A stretch of DNA of 64,000 nucleotides from assembly GCA_965198905.1 (NCBI GenBank), contig OZ240678.1:3596001-3660000 (forward strand). The letters are read 5' to 3'. Below are positions 8,741 through 15,915 of this stretch, piece after piece (position 1 is the first letter of the stretch; the number at the start of each line of letters is the position of its first letter). Origin of the DNA: CAHJWH01 sp965198905 (GTDB taxonomy: Bacteria; Pseudomonadota; Alphaproteobacteria; Caulobacterales; Caulobacteraceae). Below the pieces are notes generated by a model. It saw nothing but the letters and a program-made list of their open reading frames with translations, was not told the DNA's origin and made no database searches. Both the position numbers and the translations under genes were made by a program.

Positions 8741-10366
8741 GTGCCTGATCTTCCCCTCTCCGCCCAGGAATCCGGCGAAGGCATGGCGCCCGTCGTGGCC
8801 GCCGGCGAACCTTCGCAGATCGCCGCCGCCTCGGCGAAGGCCGGTGAAGCCGCGGCGCCGGCGCCCCTGGCGGGAGCCATCCTTTGGGGGGCGGGTCTGC
8901 TGCTCTCCCTGGCCAATTTCATCGTGCTGCTCGACACGACCATCGCCAACGTGTCGGTGCCCAACATCGCCGGCGGACTGGGCGTTTCGGCGAACGAGGG
9001 AACGTGGGTCATCACGTCCTACGCTGTGGCCGAGGCGATCACCGTGCCCCTTACGGGCTGGCTATCGCAGCGGTTCGGCTCGGTGCGGGTGTTCGTCACC
9101 GCGATGGCGCTATTCGGCGTCTTCTCCGCGCTGTGTGGTCTTGCGCCATCGCTGAACGTGCTGGTGGTCTTTCGCGTGCTCCAGGGGCTTTCCGGCGGCC
9201 CGATGATCCCGCTTTCGCAGACGTTGCTGCTGCGGACGTTCCCCAAGGCCCAGGCGAGCCAAGCCATGGGCCTGTGGGCCATGACCACCGTCGTCGCGCC
9301 CATCGCCGGGCCGATCCTGGGCGGCGTGATCTGCGACAACTATAGCTGGCCCTGGATATTCTATATCAATATGCCGGTGGCGCTGATTTCCGCCTTCCTG
9401 GCCTGGCGGATATTGGGAAAATTTGAGGACAAGAGGGTCAAGCTGCCGATCGACGCCATTGGCCTCGGCTTGATGATCGTCTGGATCGCCGCGCTTCAGA
9501 TCATGCTCGACAAGGGTGAAGACGATGATTGGTTCAATTCGCCATTCATCATCTTCTTGATGGTCATAGTTGTCATCGGTTTTTCCGCATTTCTCATTTG
9601 GGAGTTGACGGAGAAAAATCCAATCATCAATTTGCGCGTATTTAGTTCTCGAAGCTATACAATAGCACTTCTTGTGTTGTGCTTATGCTTTGGAGCCTAC
9701 TTTGCATCAGTAGTCATTCAGCCCCTGTGGCTGCAGACGAACCTGGGTTATACCGCCACCTGGGCGGGTTACGCCGTCGCGCCCGCTGGGCTGTTGGCTA
9801 TCGTCATGTCGCCCGTCGTGGCCAAGCTGATGGGCAAGGTGGATTCTCGGCTGCTCATCTTCATCGGCGTCACGGGTTTGGCCGCCACCATGGCGATGCG
9901 CGCAGGTTTCGCGTCCGACATCAGCTTCGGCCAGATCGTTCTGCCGCAGCTTCTGCAAGGCCTCTTCGTCCCGTTTTTCTTCGTCCCTTTGTTCAGCCTG
10001 GCCTTGGCCACCCTGAAGCCCCACGATCTGGCTGGCGGCGCGGGGTTGATGAGTTTCGCGCGCACCATGGCCGGCGCTTTCGCGACCTCGCTCTCCACCA
10101 CGATCTGGTCCAACAGCGCCCGATCCGGCCGGGTCCAACTACTGAATCAGATCGACACCGGACATGCGGTGCAGCGCCTGATGCGGACCGGTCTGTCCCA
10201 CAATCAGGCGCTGGGATCGTTCGAGGCGATGGTGCAGGGTCAGGCGGTCATGCTGGCGACGGACAAGCTCTTTCTGGGCTTGTCGGTGGTGATGGTTGTA
10301 GCGGCGTTCAGCATCTGGTTCACCGCAAAGCCGACGGGGGGAGGGCCGGCCGTCGCTGCGCATTGA
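8741..10366 (+). CDS. EmrB/QacA-type DHA2 MFS drug exporter
   Basis: This 541-residue, 14-helix proton antiporter of the DHA2 family is the inner-membrane engine of the tripartite pump. Signature stretches are LDTTIANVSVPNIAGGL (motif D1), GWLSQRFGSVRVFV (motif A) and FRVLQGLSGGPMIPLSQTLL (motif B), plus WPWIFYINMPV (motif C region). The start is GTG at 8741 behind an AGGAG. An internal stretch, about 9520-9724, is unusually AT-rich with rare codons (TTA, ATA, ACA, GTA), unlike the rest of the gene, although the protein stays in family. The oxygenase gene follows 7 bp later. Confidence 0.93.
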   Translation: MPDLPLSAQESGEGMAPVVAAGEPSQIAAASAKAGEAAAPAPLAGAILWGAGLLLSLANFIVLLDTTIANVSVPNIAGGLGVSANEGTWVITSYAVAEAITVPLTGWLSQRFGSVRVFVTAMALFGVFSALCGLAPSLNVLVVFRVLQGLSGGPMIPLSQTLLLRTFPKAQASQAMGLWAMTTVVAPIAGPILGGVICDNYSWPWIFYINMPVALISAFLAWRILGKFEDKRVKLPIDAIGLGLMIVWIAALQIMLDKGEDDDWFNSPFIIFLMVIVVIGFSAFLIWELTEKNPIINLRVFSSRSYTIALLVLCLCFGAYFASVVIQPLWLQTNLGYTATWAGYAVAPAGLLAIVMSPVVAKLMGKVDSRLLIFIGVTGLAATMAMRAGFASDISFGQIVLPQLLQGLFVPFFFVPLFSLALATLKPHDLAGGAGLMSFARTMAGAFATSLSTTIWSNSARSGRVQLLNQIDTGHAVQRLMRTGLSHNQALGSFEAMVQGQAVMLATDKLFLGLSVVMVVAAFSIWFTAKPTGGGPAVAAH

Positions 10367-10373
10367 GGCTCGC

Positions 10374-11303
10374 ATGAGCATCACCCCCGTTCCGTTGATC
10401 GCCGGCGAGCGCGAGTTCGAAGGTTTCGCGCGCGATCTCGGGCGCAGCTTCCAGCGCTACGGATTCGCGGTGATCGGCGACCATGGCCTGTCGCCGTCGA
10501 TGATCGATGCGGCGGTGACCGAGACCAGGCGACTGTTCGCCCTGCCTGACGCGCAGAAGGCGGCCTACGCCGTCGCCGCCGGCGCCGGCCAGCGCGGCTA
10601 CACCCCTTTCGGGCGTGAGACGGCGAAGGACGCCGGATCGCATGACCTGAAGGAATTCTGGCATGTGGGCCGCGATCTACCTGCAGATCACCCCTATCGG
10701 GCGGTCATGCCGGACAACCTGTGGCCTTCGGAGCTGCCGGGTTTTCGGCCTGCGGTATCGGCGCTTTACGACGCGCTGGATCAACTCGGCGCCAAGGTCC
10801 TGAGCGCCATCGCCCACCATCTCGGCGTTGCCTACAATGCGTTCGAAGACCCGACCCGTGACGGCAACAGCATTCTGCGCCTGCTGCATTACCCGCCGGT
10901 AGCGGCGGATGCGCCGGGGGTCAGGGCTGCAGCGCACGAGGACATCAACGCCATCACCCTGCTCCTGGGCGCCGAGGAGGCGGGGCTGGAACTGCTCGAC
11001 CGCGACGGCCGCTGGCTGCCTGTTCAGCCGCCCCCGGGCTCGGTGGTCTGCAACATCGGCGACATGCTTCAGCGGTTGACCAACCATGTGATGCCGTCGA
11101 CCAGCCATCGCGTGGTGAACCCTGCGCGAGAGCGCCAGGGGCTCTCGCGCTACTCCATGCCGTTCTTCCTGCACTTTCGGCCGGACTTCGTGATTCGCAC
11201 CCTGCCGAACTGCATCACGCCGGAGCGGCCGGACCTCTATCCCGAGCCGATCACCGCCGACGCCTATCTTCGCGAGCGGCTGCGCGAGATCAAGCTGGCG
11301 TGA
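10374..11303 (+). CDS. Isopenicillin N synthase-like 2OG-Fe(II) oxygenase
   Basis: This 309-residue non-haem iron dioxygenase has the DIOX_N domain (PVPLIAGEREFEGFARDLGRSF... about residues 5-110) and the catalytic jelly roll. The metal ligands are His and Asp in AAHEDINAITLL and His in STSHRVVNP; the 2-oxoglutarate arginine is in LSRYSMPFFLHF. It is related to isopenicillin N synthases and plant-type dioxygenases, so substrate cannot be deduced. It begins 7 bp after the MFS transporter stop and so belongs to the efflux operon, perhaps modifying the exported compound (inference). Confidence 0.9.
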   Translation: MSITPVPLIAGEREFEGFARDLGRSFQRYGFAVIGDHGLSPSMIDAAVTETRRLFALPDAQKAAYAVAAGAGQRGYTPFGRETAKDAGSHDLKEFWHVGRDLPADHPYRAVMPDNLWPSELPGFRPAVSALYDALDQLGAKVLSAIAHHLGVAYNAFEDPTRDGNSILRLLHYPPVAADAPGVRAAAHEDINAITLLLGAEEAGLELLDRDGRWLPVQPPPGSVVCNIGDMLQRLTNHVMPSTSHRVVNPARERQGLSRYSMPFFLHFRPDFVIRTLPNCITPERPDLYPEPITADAYLRERLREIKLA

Positions 11304-11320
11304 GCTCGCATCCGAGAAGG

Positions 11321-11404
11321 TGGTGCGGACGGCGGGGGTCGAACCCGCACTCCAGGGGAAACAGATTTTAAGTCTGTCGCGTCTACCAATTTCGCCACGT
11401 CCGC
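11321..11404 (-). tRNA. tRNA-Leu (anticodon UAA)
   Basis: Read on the minus strand the sequence folds as a class II tRNA: acceptor GCGGACG/CGTCCGC, D arm GCG...CGC with AAATTGGTAGA loop, anticodon stem ACAGA/TCTGT around loop CTTAAAA (anticodon TAA), a short variable arm, T arm GCGGG-TTCGACC-CCCGC, discriminator A and an encoded CCA (11321-11323). It lies just downstream of the oxygenase gene, in opposite orientation. Confidence 0.96.
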
Positions 11405-11527
11405 TAGGCTTGGACCTATCTGCAACGGCCCTGTTCCTAACGCCAGCGGCGTGCGGCGGCCTTAACCGCGTTTAAGGAGTTTCGCGCGCATTCCATTGGC
11501 TCGACCCGAAAGGGAAGGGGAGCGGAC

Positions 11528-12469
11528 ATGAAGGCGTTTCTGCGCGCGGGCCTTGTCGCCGGCACGGTTTTCGCCGGCTTGGCGCCCGCGGCGGTCGTTC
11601 ATGCGGGCGGCATGACCATGGGTTCGGGCTGCAACACCTGCAACGTACCCAAGCCCTGCGACTGCAACGTGCCCACCGGCCACATGGTCAACGTGCCGGG
11701 CGTGAACATCACGCCCCCCTCGATCACCGTGAACGCACCCAACATCTACGTGGCGGCGCCCTATGTGGAGGTGCAGTCCGCTGCGGTCGCCTACGCCCAG
11801 TCCCAGGCTTCGGCCAGCGCCTCCAGCAACGCCCAGGCATCCTCGTCCGCCCAGGCGAACGGCTATGCGCTCGGCAACGCCTACGCCAATGCGTTGGCGG
11901 TGACCAACGCCTCCAGCTTCGCGCTAGGCGGAGGCTCCAACTGGTCGTCCTCCGAAGGGTCCAGCAGCTATATCCCCAACCTGCAGGTGGAGGGTGAAGC
12001 GCCCGAAGCCCGACGCATCTGCGCCGAGTTCCGCGCCACCCCTCGGGTGGTCGCGGTGCAGGCTGTCTGTCTTGACGACAAGGCGATCCCGCACCCCGCC
12101 TCGCAAGTGATCCCCGATCGGGACCTGCTGCCGGCTTATGAGGGCGAGGTGTTCCGCTGCATCGCGGGCACGCGGATGCAGTACACCCTGGCCGACTATT
12201 CCGGCTCGGCCGACTTCGCCCGGGGCCAGACCGTCTCGTGCCAGAAGGGCGACGCCCTGTACCACAGCGCCACGGGCCAGCTGGCCTGCCGGGCTCAGCG
12301 TCCCGCGCGCGACTGTAACGAGCGTTCACTGCTCCGCCGTTACGGCGCGGGCATCAAGGTGATCAAGATGGGCGGCCAGCAGTGCGTCGCCTATCGGAGC
12401 GAAAGCGCCCAATCCAGCGCACCCGGCGCCATGCTGCTCGACGGCGGCGTGGGCGGCATCGTCCGCTAG
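11528..12469 (+). CDS. Secreted Cys-rich/low-complexity protein of unknown function
   Basis: This 313-residue protein has a clear signal peptide (MKAFLRAG...AAVVHAGG, cleavage near residue 26). A short cysteine-rich segment follows (CNTCNVPKPCDCNVP), then Asn/Val/Pro-rich strands (VNVPGVNITPPSITVNAP), an Ala/Ser/Gln/Asn low-complexity linker (about 88-135), and a compact C-terminal domain with five cysteines (ICAEF, AVCLD, FRCIAG, VSCQKG, LACRAQ). I do not recognise the family. It may be a surface or cell-envelope protein; the alternating-strand N-terminal part resembles adhesin-like passengers. Shine-Dalgarno GGGGAG precedes the ATG. The gene stands alone between tRNA-Leu and a convergent SDR. 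Confidence 0.75.
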   Translation: MKAFLRAGLVAGTVFAGLAPAAVVHAGGMTMGSGCNTCNVPKPCDCNVPTGHMVNVPGVNITPPSITVNAPNIYVAAPYVEVQSAAVAYAQSQASASASSNAQASSSAQANGYALGNAYANALAVTNASSFALGGGSNWSSSEGSSSYIPNLQVEGEAPEARRICAEFRATPRVVAVQAVCLDDKAIPHPASQVIPDRDLLPAYEGEVFRCIAGTRMQYTLADYSGSADFARGQTVSCQKGDALYHSATGQLACRAQRPARDCNERSLLRRYGAGIKVIKMGGQQCVAYRSESAQSSAPGAMLLDGGVGGIVR

Positions 12470-12499
12470 GCTCGACGGCGCCTCTGAGGTGGGGGCCGT

Positions 12500-13225
12500 C
12501 TAGGCGGTCCCGCCCGCATCCACGGTCATCACCGTGCCCGTGACGTTGCGCGCGCCCTCGCTCATCAGGAACGACACGGCCGCCGCCACGTCCTGCGCCA
12601 TGGCCAGCCGGCCTAGCGCGCTGCGCCCGGCGATCTTCTCCAGCCCCGATGCGTCGACGCTCCCGGTCAGTTCGGTCTCTATGAAGCCGGGCGCGACGGC
12701 GTTCACCGTCACGCCGACCCGCCCCACCTCCCGCGCCAGCGAGCGGGTAAAGCCCACCAGCGACGCCTTGGTGGCGCCATAGACCGACAAGCCGTTGAAG
12801 CCGGTGGAGGCGATGATCGAGGCCATGTTCACCACCCGGCCTTCCCCTGCCACCAGCATCTGGCGCACCACGTACTTGGTCAAAAGGATCGGCGACAACG
12901 TGTTCAGCCGAATCAGAGCCTCGATCTGAGCCTGGCTCAGATTGGTCAGAAGGCCGCTCGTACCGATCCCGGCATTGTTCACAAGGCCGTAGAAGCCTCC
13001 GTGCTCGGCCTTCAGCCGCCGGACGAACACCGCAATATCGTCCACGTTGCTGAGGTCGAACGGTTCGAAGCGGACGCCGTTCGGGGGCGCCGCCTCCATG
13101 ACTCGCTCCAGCGCGTCGGATGATCGGCGCGCCACTGCGGTCACGGCGAAACCGTCGGCGGCCAGTCGTCCCACAATGGCCAAGCCCAAGCCGCGGCTCG
13201 CCCCTGTCACCAGCACCCTATGCAA
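12500..13225 (-). CDS. Short-chain dehydrogenase/reductase (FabG-like)
   Basis: This 241-residue classical SDR has the NAD(P) loop TGASRGLGLAI, the NNAG motif (VNNAGIG), the active-site Ser/Tyr/Lys (MASIIAS...YGATKAS) and C-terminal VTGTVMTVDAGG. I choose a TTG start at 13225, preceded by GGAG with a 7-nt spacer. It places the Rossmann strand (HRVLVTGASRG) at the N-terminus and overlaps the stop of the upstream ligase gene by 8 bp. A GTG at 13216 is the alternative. Third gene of an ACP-ligase-SDR operon, so it probably reduces an ACP-bound or ligase-derived ketone (inference). Confidence 0.9.
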   Translation of the reverse strand: MHRVLVTGASRGLGLAIVGRLAADGFAVTAVARRSSDALERVMEAAPPNGVRFEPFDLSNVDDIAVFVRRLKAEHGGFYGLVNNAGIGTSGLLTNLSQAQIEALIRLNTLSPILLTKYVVRQMLVAGEGRVVNMASIIASTGFNGLSVYGATKASLVGFTRSLAREVGRVGVTVNAVAPGFIETELTGSVDASGLEKIAGRSALGRLAMAQDVAAAVSFLMSEGARNVTGTVMTVDAGGTA

Positions 13226-14621
13226 GGCGTCGCTCCAGCTTTCCCGCCGAACTGACCGCCAGCGTGTCGACGAACCGAATCGAGGCCGGGGTCTTGTGGG
13301 GCGGTAGAACCGTGCGGCAGTGGGCAAGAATCATTTCGCGCGCGCCACTTCGGTCTTCGGGCGCCGACAGCACCACGTCCGCCGTCACCAGCGCGCCGAG
13401 CAGGGAGCTTTTCCGCCCCGTCACCCTGGACATGCGCACGGTTGGACAGGCGTTGATGACCGCTTCGACTTCCTCGGGGCTGATCTTGAGGCCGCCGACA
13501 TTGATGACCCCGCTGCGCCGGCCCAGGAAATGGAAGCGGTCGCCGCGCCGCTCGACCAGATCCCCGGTGTCCACCCAGCCGTCGGCGTCGGCGATCGGCG
13601 AGATGGTTTCACCGAGATAGCTGAGCGCTACGCGGTCCGAGCGAAGCTGGAGCGTGTGCTCGCGGACCCGTATCTGCACCGGAGCGTCGCGGTCGAGATA
13701 GGCGGCGGGGAAGCCTTCCATCCCGTCGCTCACCTCGAACCCCACGCCCGCCTCGGTGGAGGCGAAGGCGTGCGCCACTACCGCCTGGGGGAAGCGGACC
13801 TTAAGGCTGTCCAGCACGGCCTGGTCGGCGATCTCCCCCGACAGGCGCACGTAGCGAGGTGAGACGCGGTCGAGCGCGGGGCTCATCAAGGCGCGTCGCC
13901 AGTGGGAGGGCGTTCCCGCGAGGTGGGTGACGCCATGCTCGCCGACCCCGTGCAGAAAGGCGGCGAGCGTTTCATGCGGGTCGGTGATCAGCAGGGACAA
14001 GCCGCCGGTCAGCGCCCGGAGCAGCATCTGAAGGCCGCCATACCGGCGGATGTCGTAGAAGGTCGCCCAGACGGCCGGTGGAGCGCCGCCATCGCCTGCG
14101 GGTGTTGCGCTGATGGCCCCGGTCAACCCCTGCAGGGTGTGCGCCACCATCTTGGGCGCTCCGCTGGTGCCGGAGGTGAACAGCGCCCACTGCGTGACCT
14201 GCGAAGGCGACGAGGGCTCGACGGGCGCGCTGGGGTCCAGGCCGATGCGAGCGTAGGGCAGCTCGGGCAGGACGGGGTCGTCACCGTCGCCCACCACAAG
14301 TTCAATCTCAGCCGCCTTCGCCGCCAGGGCGATTTGCGCCGGCGTGACGTCCGGGGGACACAGCACCAGCCGGGCCGCCACGCCATCCAGCTCCACGAGG
14401 GCCAAGGCCGCAGCCATGGGTAAGTCCGTGCAGATCAGGACGTTGCGACCCTGGAGCGTGTGTTCGGGCGCCGAGATGAAGCGCTGGGCGCCTAGCGCCT
14501 GCAGCGAGACCTTGCGATCCGGGCCGATGAGCGCGGACGTGCGTCCGTCTTCGAGCGCCGTCGCGATGCGCGTCCGCAGGGGCGCGCCCGCCAGCCGGGT
14601 CTCAGGCGGCGACGCGGTCAT
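13218..14621 (-). CDS. AMP-forming acyl/aryl ligase (ANL superfamily)
   Basis: This adenylate-forming enzyme of about 467 residues activates a carboxylic acid with ATP, probably for loading onto the adjacent carrier protein. Motifs are LFTSGTSGAPKMVAHT (A3), HAFASTEAGVGFEV (A5), DGWVDTGDLVERRGDRFHFLGRRSGVINVGGLKISPEEVE (A7-A8) and SSAGKLERR with the catalytic lysine near the end (A10). All key residues are present. It is shorter than typical acyl-CoA synthetases (about 500-550), with a reduced N-terminal domain. The start is uncertain: ATG at 14621, or GTG at 14639; both overlap the ACP gene. Acid substrate is unknown. Confidence 0.88.
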   Translation of the reverse strand: MTASPPETRLAGAPLRTRIATALEDGRTSALIGPDRKVSLQALGAQRFISAPEHTLQGRNVLICTDLPMAAALALVELDGVAARLVLCPPDVTPAQIALAAKAAEIELVVGDGDDPVLPELPYARIGLDPSAPVEPSSPSQVTQWALFTSGTSGAPKMVAHTLQGLTGAISATPAGDGGAPPAVWATFYDIRRYGGLQMLLRALTGGLSLLITDPHETLAAFLHGVGEHGVTHLAGTPSHWRRALMSPALDRVSPRYVRLSGEIADQAVLDSLKVRFPQAVVAHAFASTEAGVGFEVSDGMEGFPAAYLDRDAPVQIRVREHTLQLRSDRVALSYLGETISPIADADGWVDTGDLVERRGDRFHFLGRRSGVINVGGLKISPEEVEAVINACPTVRMSRVTGRKSSLLGALVTADVVLSAPEDRSGAREMILAHCRTVLPPHKTPASIRFVDTLAVSSAGKLERRLA

Positions 14622-14847
14622 AGAAGCGGACGAAGTCACCGAAGGTCACAGGGAAGAACACGTCCTCGGAGGTGGCGAACGGATCGCACCCCAGCTCGTC
14701 CTCCAGCCGCGCCACGACGATGGCGAAGCACAGGGAGTCCAGCCCGCTATCCAGCAGGACCAGCTCGTCGGACAGCGGCGCCAGCGTCTTATGCTGCTCG
14801 CTTGCCACGAGGCGCATCTGATCTTCTATGAGGGTTCGTAAGGCCAT
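14602..14847 (-). CDS. Acyl carrier protein
   Basis: This 81-residue four-helix carrier protein has the phosphopantetheine site in LDSGLDSLCFAIVV (Ser38). The remainder is acidic and helical as in stand-alone ACPs. It begins at ATG 14847 and overlaps the ligase gene, indicating coupled translation of carrier and loading enzyme. It is not the housekeeping AcpP: the motif is DSGLDSL rather than the usual DLGADSL form, and it lies beside a dedicated ligase. It probably carries the acyl group activated by the ligase for reduction by the SDR and transfer by the GNAT-like protein across the divergent promoter (inference). Confidence 0.9.
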   Translation of the reverse strand: MALRTLIEDQMRLVASEQHKTLAPLSDELVLLDSGLDSLCFAIVVARLEDELGCDPFATSEDVFFPVTFGDFVRFYDRVAA

Positions 14848-14927
14848 GGGTCCGCCTGCTGCACCCGAACATTCCTGCACCTGAAAGCCTAAGGTTCGGT
14901 TCCCTGGCGAGCGGCGGCTTGCCGCGC

Positions 14928-14982
14928 CTTGGTGCAAGGCGTCTTGGCGCAATCGTTGCAGGCTTTGCACCGCCGTCCTGCA
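14928..14982. promoter_or_regulatory. Array of TTG-N3-CAA half-sites between divergent genes
   Basis: The 166-bp region between the ACP and GNAT-like genes contains CTTGgtgCAAG (14928-14938), TTGgcgCAA (14944-14952), two TTGCA (14956-14960, 14965-14969) and TGCAA (14978-14982). The first two are perfect interrupted palindromes with centres 15 bp apart. This looks like binding sites for a dimeric regulator controlling both sides; no regulator gene is adjacent. Confidence 0.4.
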
Positions 14983-15013
14983 ACGGGATCGGCTCATCCT
15001 GCCCGCCCACGCC

Positions 15014-15886
15014 ATGGCCATCAGTCCTCCGCCGATCCCGTTAAGGTGCCGCCCCGTGCAAGAGGCCGACCTGTCCGCCGTAGCGGCGCTTCTGAGCGAA
15101 GGCTTTCCCGACCGCTCGCGGGCCTACTGGGACGGTGCGCTGAAGGTGCTTTGCACGCGCGAGGCGCCCGACGCCTACCCACGATTCGGGCTGATGTTGG
15201 AAAGCGGTGGCGCGTGCGTGGGCGTGTTGCTGCAGATATTCTCGCGTGTGGCGGAAGACGGTCGGAGCTTTGTGCGCTGCAACCTGTCGAGCTGGTACGT
15301 GGCCCCGGCCTTCCGCGGCTACGCCAGCCTGCTGGTGGCGCGCGGGCTCCGCCACAAGGAGGTGACCTATCTCAACGTCTCCCCCGCCGAGCACACCTGG
15401 CCGATCCTGGAGGCGCAGGGCTATACCCGTTACAGCGAAGGACAGTTCGCCTGCCTGCCGGCGCTGTCGACGCACGGCTGGGGCGCCCGTGTGCGGCCCT
15501 ACGAGCTGGGTGAGCCCGGATTTGAGCCGCAGGTGCAGGCCTTGCTCGACGCCCACGCCCGCCTCGGCCTCCTCGTTCTGGTATGCCGGCGGGCAGGGGA
15601 GCGAGCGGTGTTCGCCTTCTTACCCCGCGATGTGAAGGGCGTGGGTCGCCGCGTGGCCCAGCTAGCCTACTGCAACGACGCCGGCGCGTTCGCCCGATTC
15701 GCCGGGCCCCTGGGCCGCTGGCTAGCGGCGAGGGGCCTGCCGCTGGTGATCCTGGATGCACCCGGACCCATCCGCGGCCTCGTAGGGCGGTTCTTCAAGG
15801 ATCGGGCGCCAAAGTACTTCCGCGGCGGCCAGGCGCCTCGCTTGAACGACCTTGCCTACACGGAGGCGGTGCTGTTCGGCGCCTGA
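15014..15886 (+). CDS. GNAT-like N-acyltransferase
   Basis: This 290-residue protein looks like a GNAT-fold acyltransferase. Near the N-terminus is RCRPVQEADLSAVAALLSEGFP, the usual first strand and helix; the middle has CNLSSWYVAPAFRGYASLLVARGL, resembling the beta4/acyl-CoA-binding motif. The C-terminal half (about 175-290) is a second, weakly GNAT-like unit of unknown role. It starts 166 bp from, and divergent to, the ACP gene and is followed 29 bp later by the ThDP enzyme gene, so an acyl-ACP donor is plausible (inference). Family call is moderate. Confidence 0.6.
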   Translation: MAISPPPIPLRCRPVQEADLSAVAALLSEGFPDRSRAYWDGALKVLCTREAPDAYPRFGLMLESGGACVGVLLQIFSRVAEDGRSFVRCNLSSWYVAPAFRGYASLLVARGLRHKEVTYLNVSPAEHTWPILEAQGYTRYSEGQFACLPALSTHGWGARVRPYELGEPGFEPQVQALLDAHARLGLLVLVCRRAGERAVFAFLPRDVKGVGRRVAQLAYCNDAGAFARFAGPLGRWLAARGLPLVILDAPGPIRGLVGRFFKDRAPKYFRGGQAPRLNDLAYTEAVLFGA

Positions 15887-15915
15887 GTCGCTTCGGAAGC
15901 GAGGGAGACGCCTGC

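Noticed and set aside
11462..11475. CtrA-box-like TTAA...TTAA before the secreted protein gene
   Set aside because: The spacing is 6 bp, while the consensus needs 7; the remaining bases do not extend the match.
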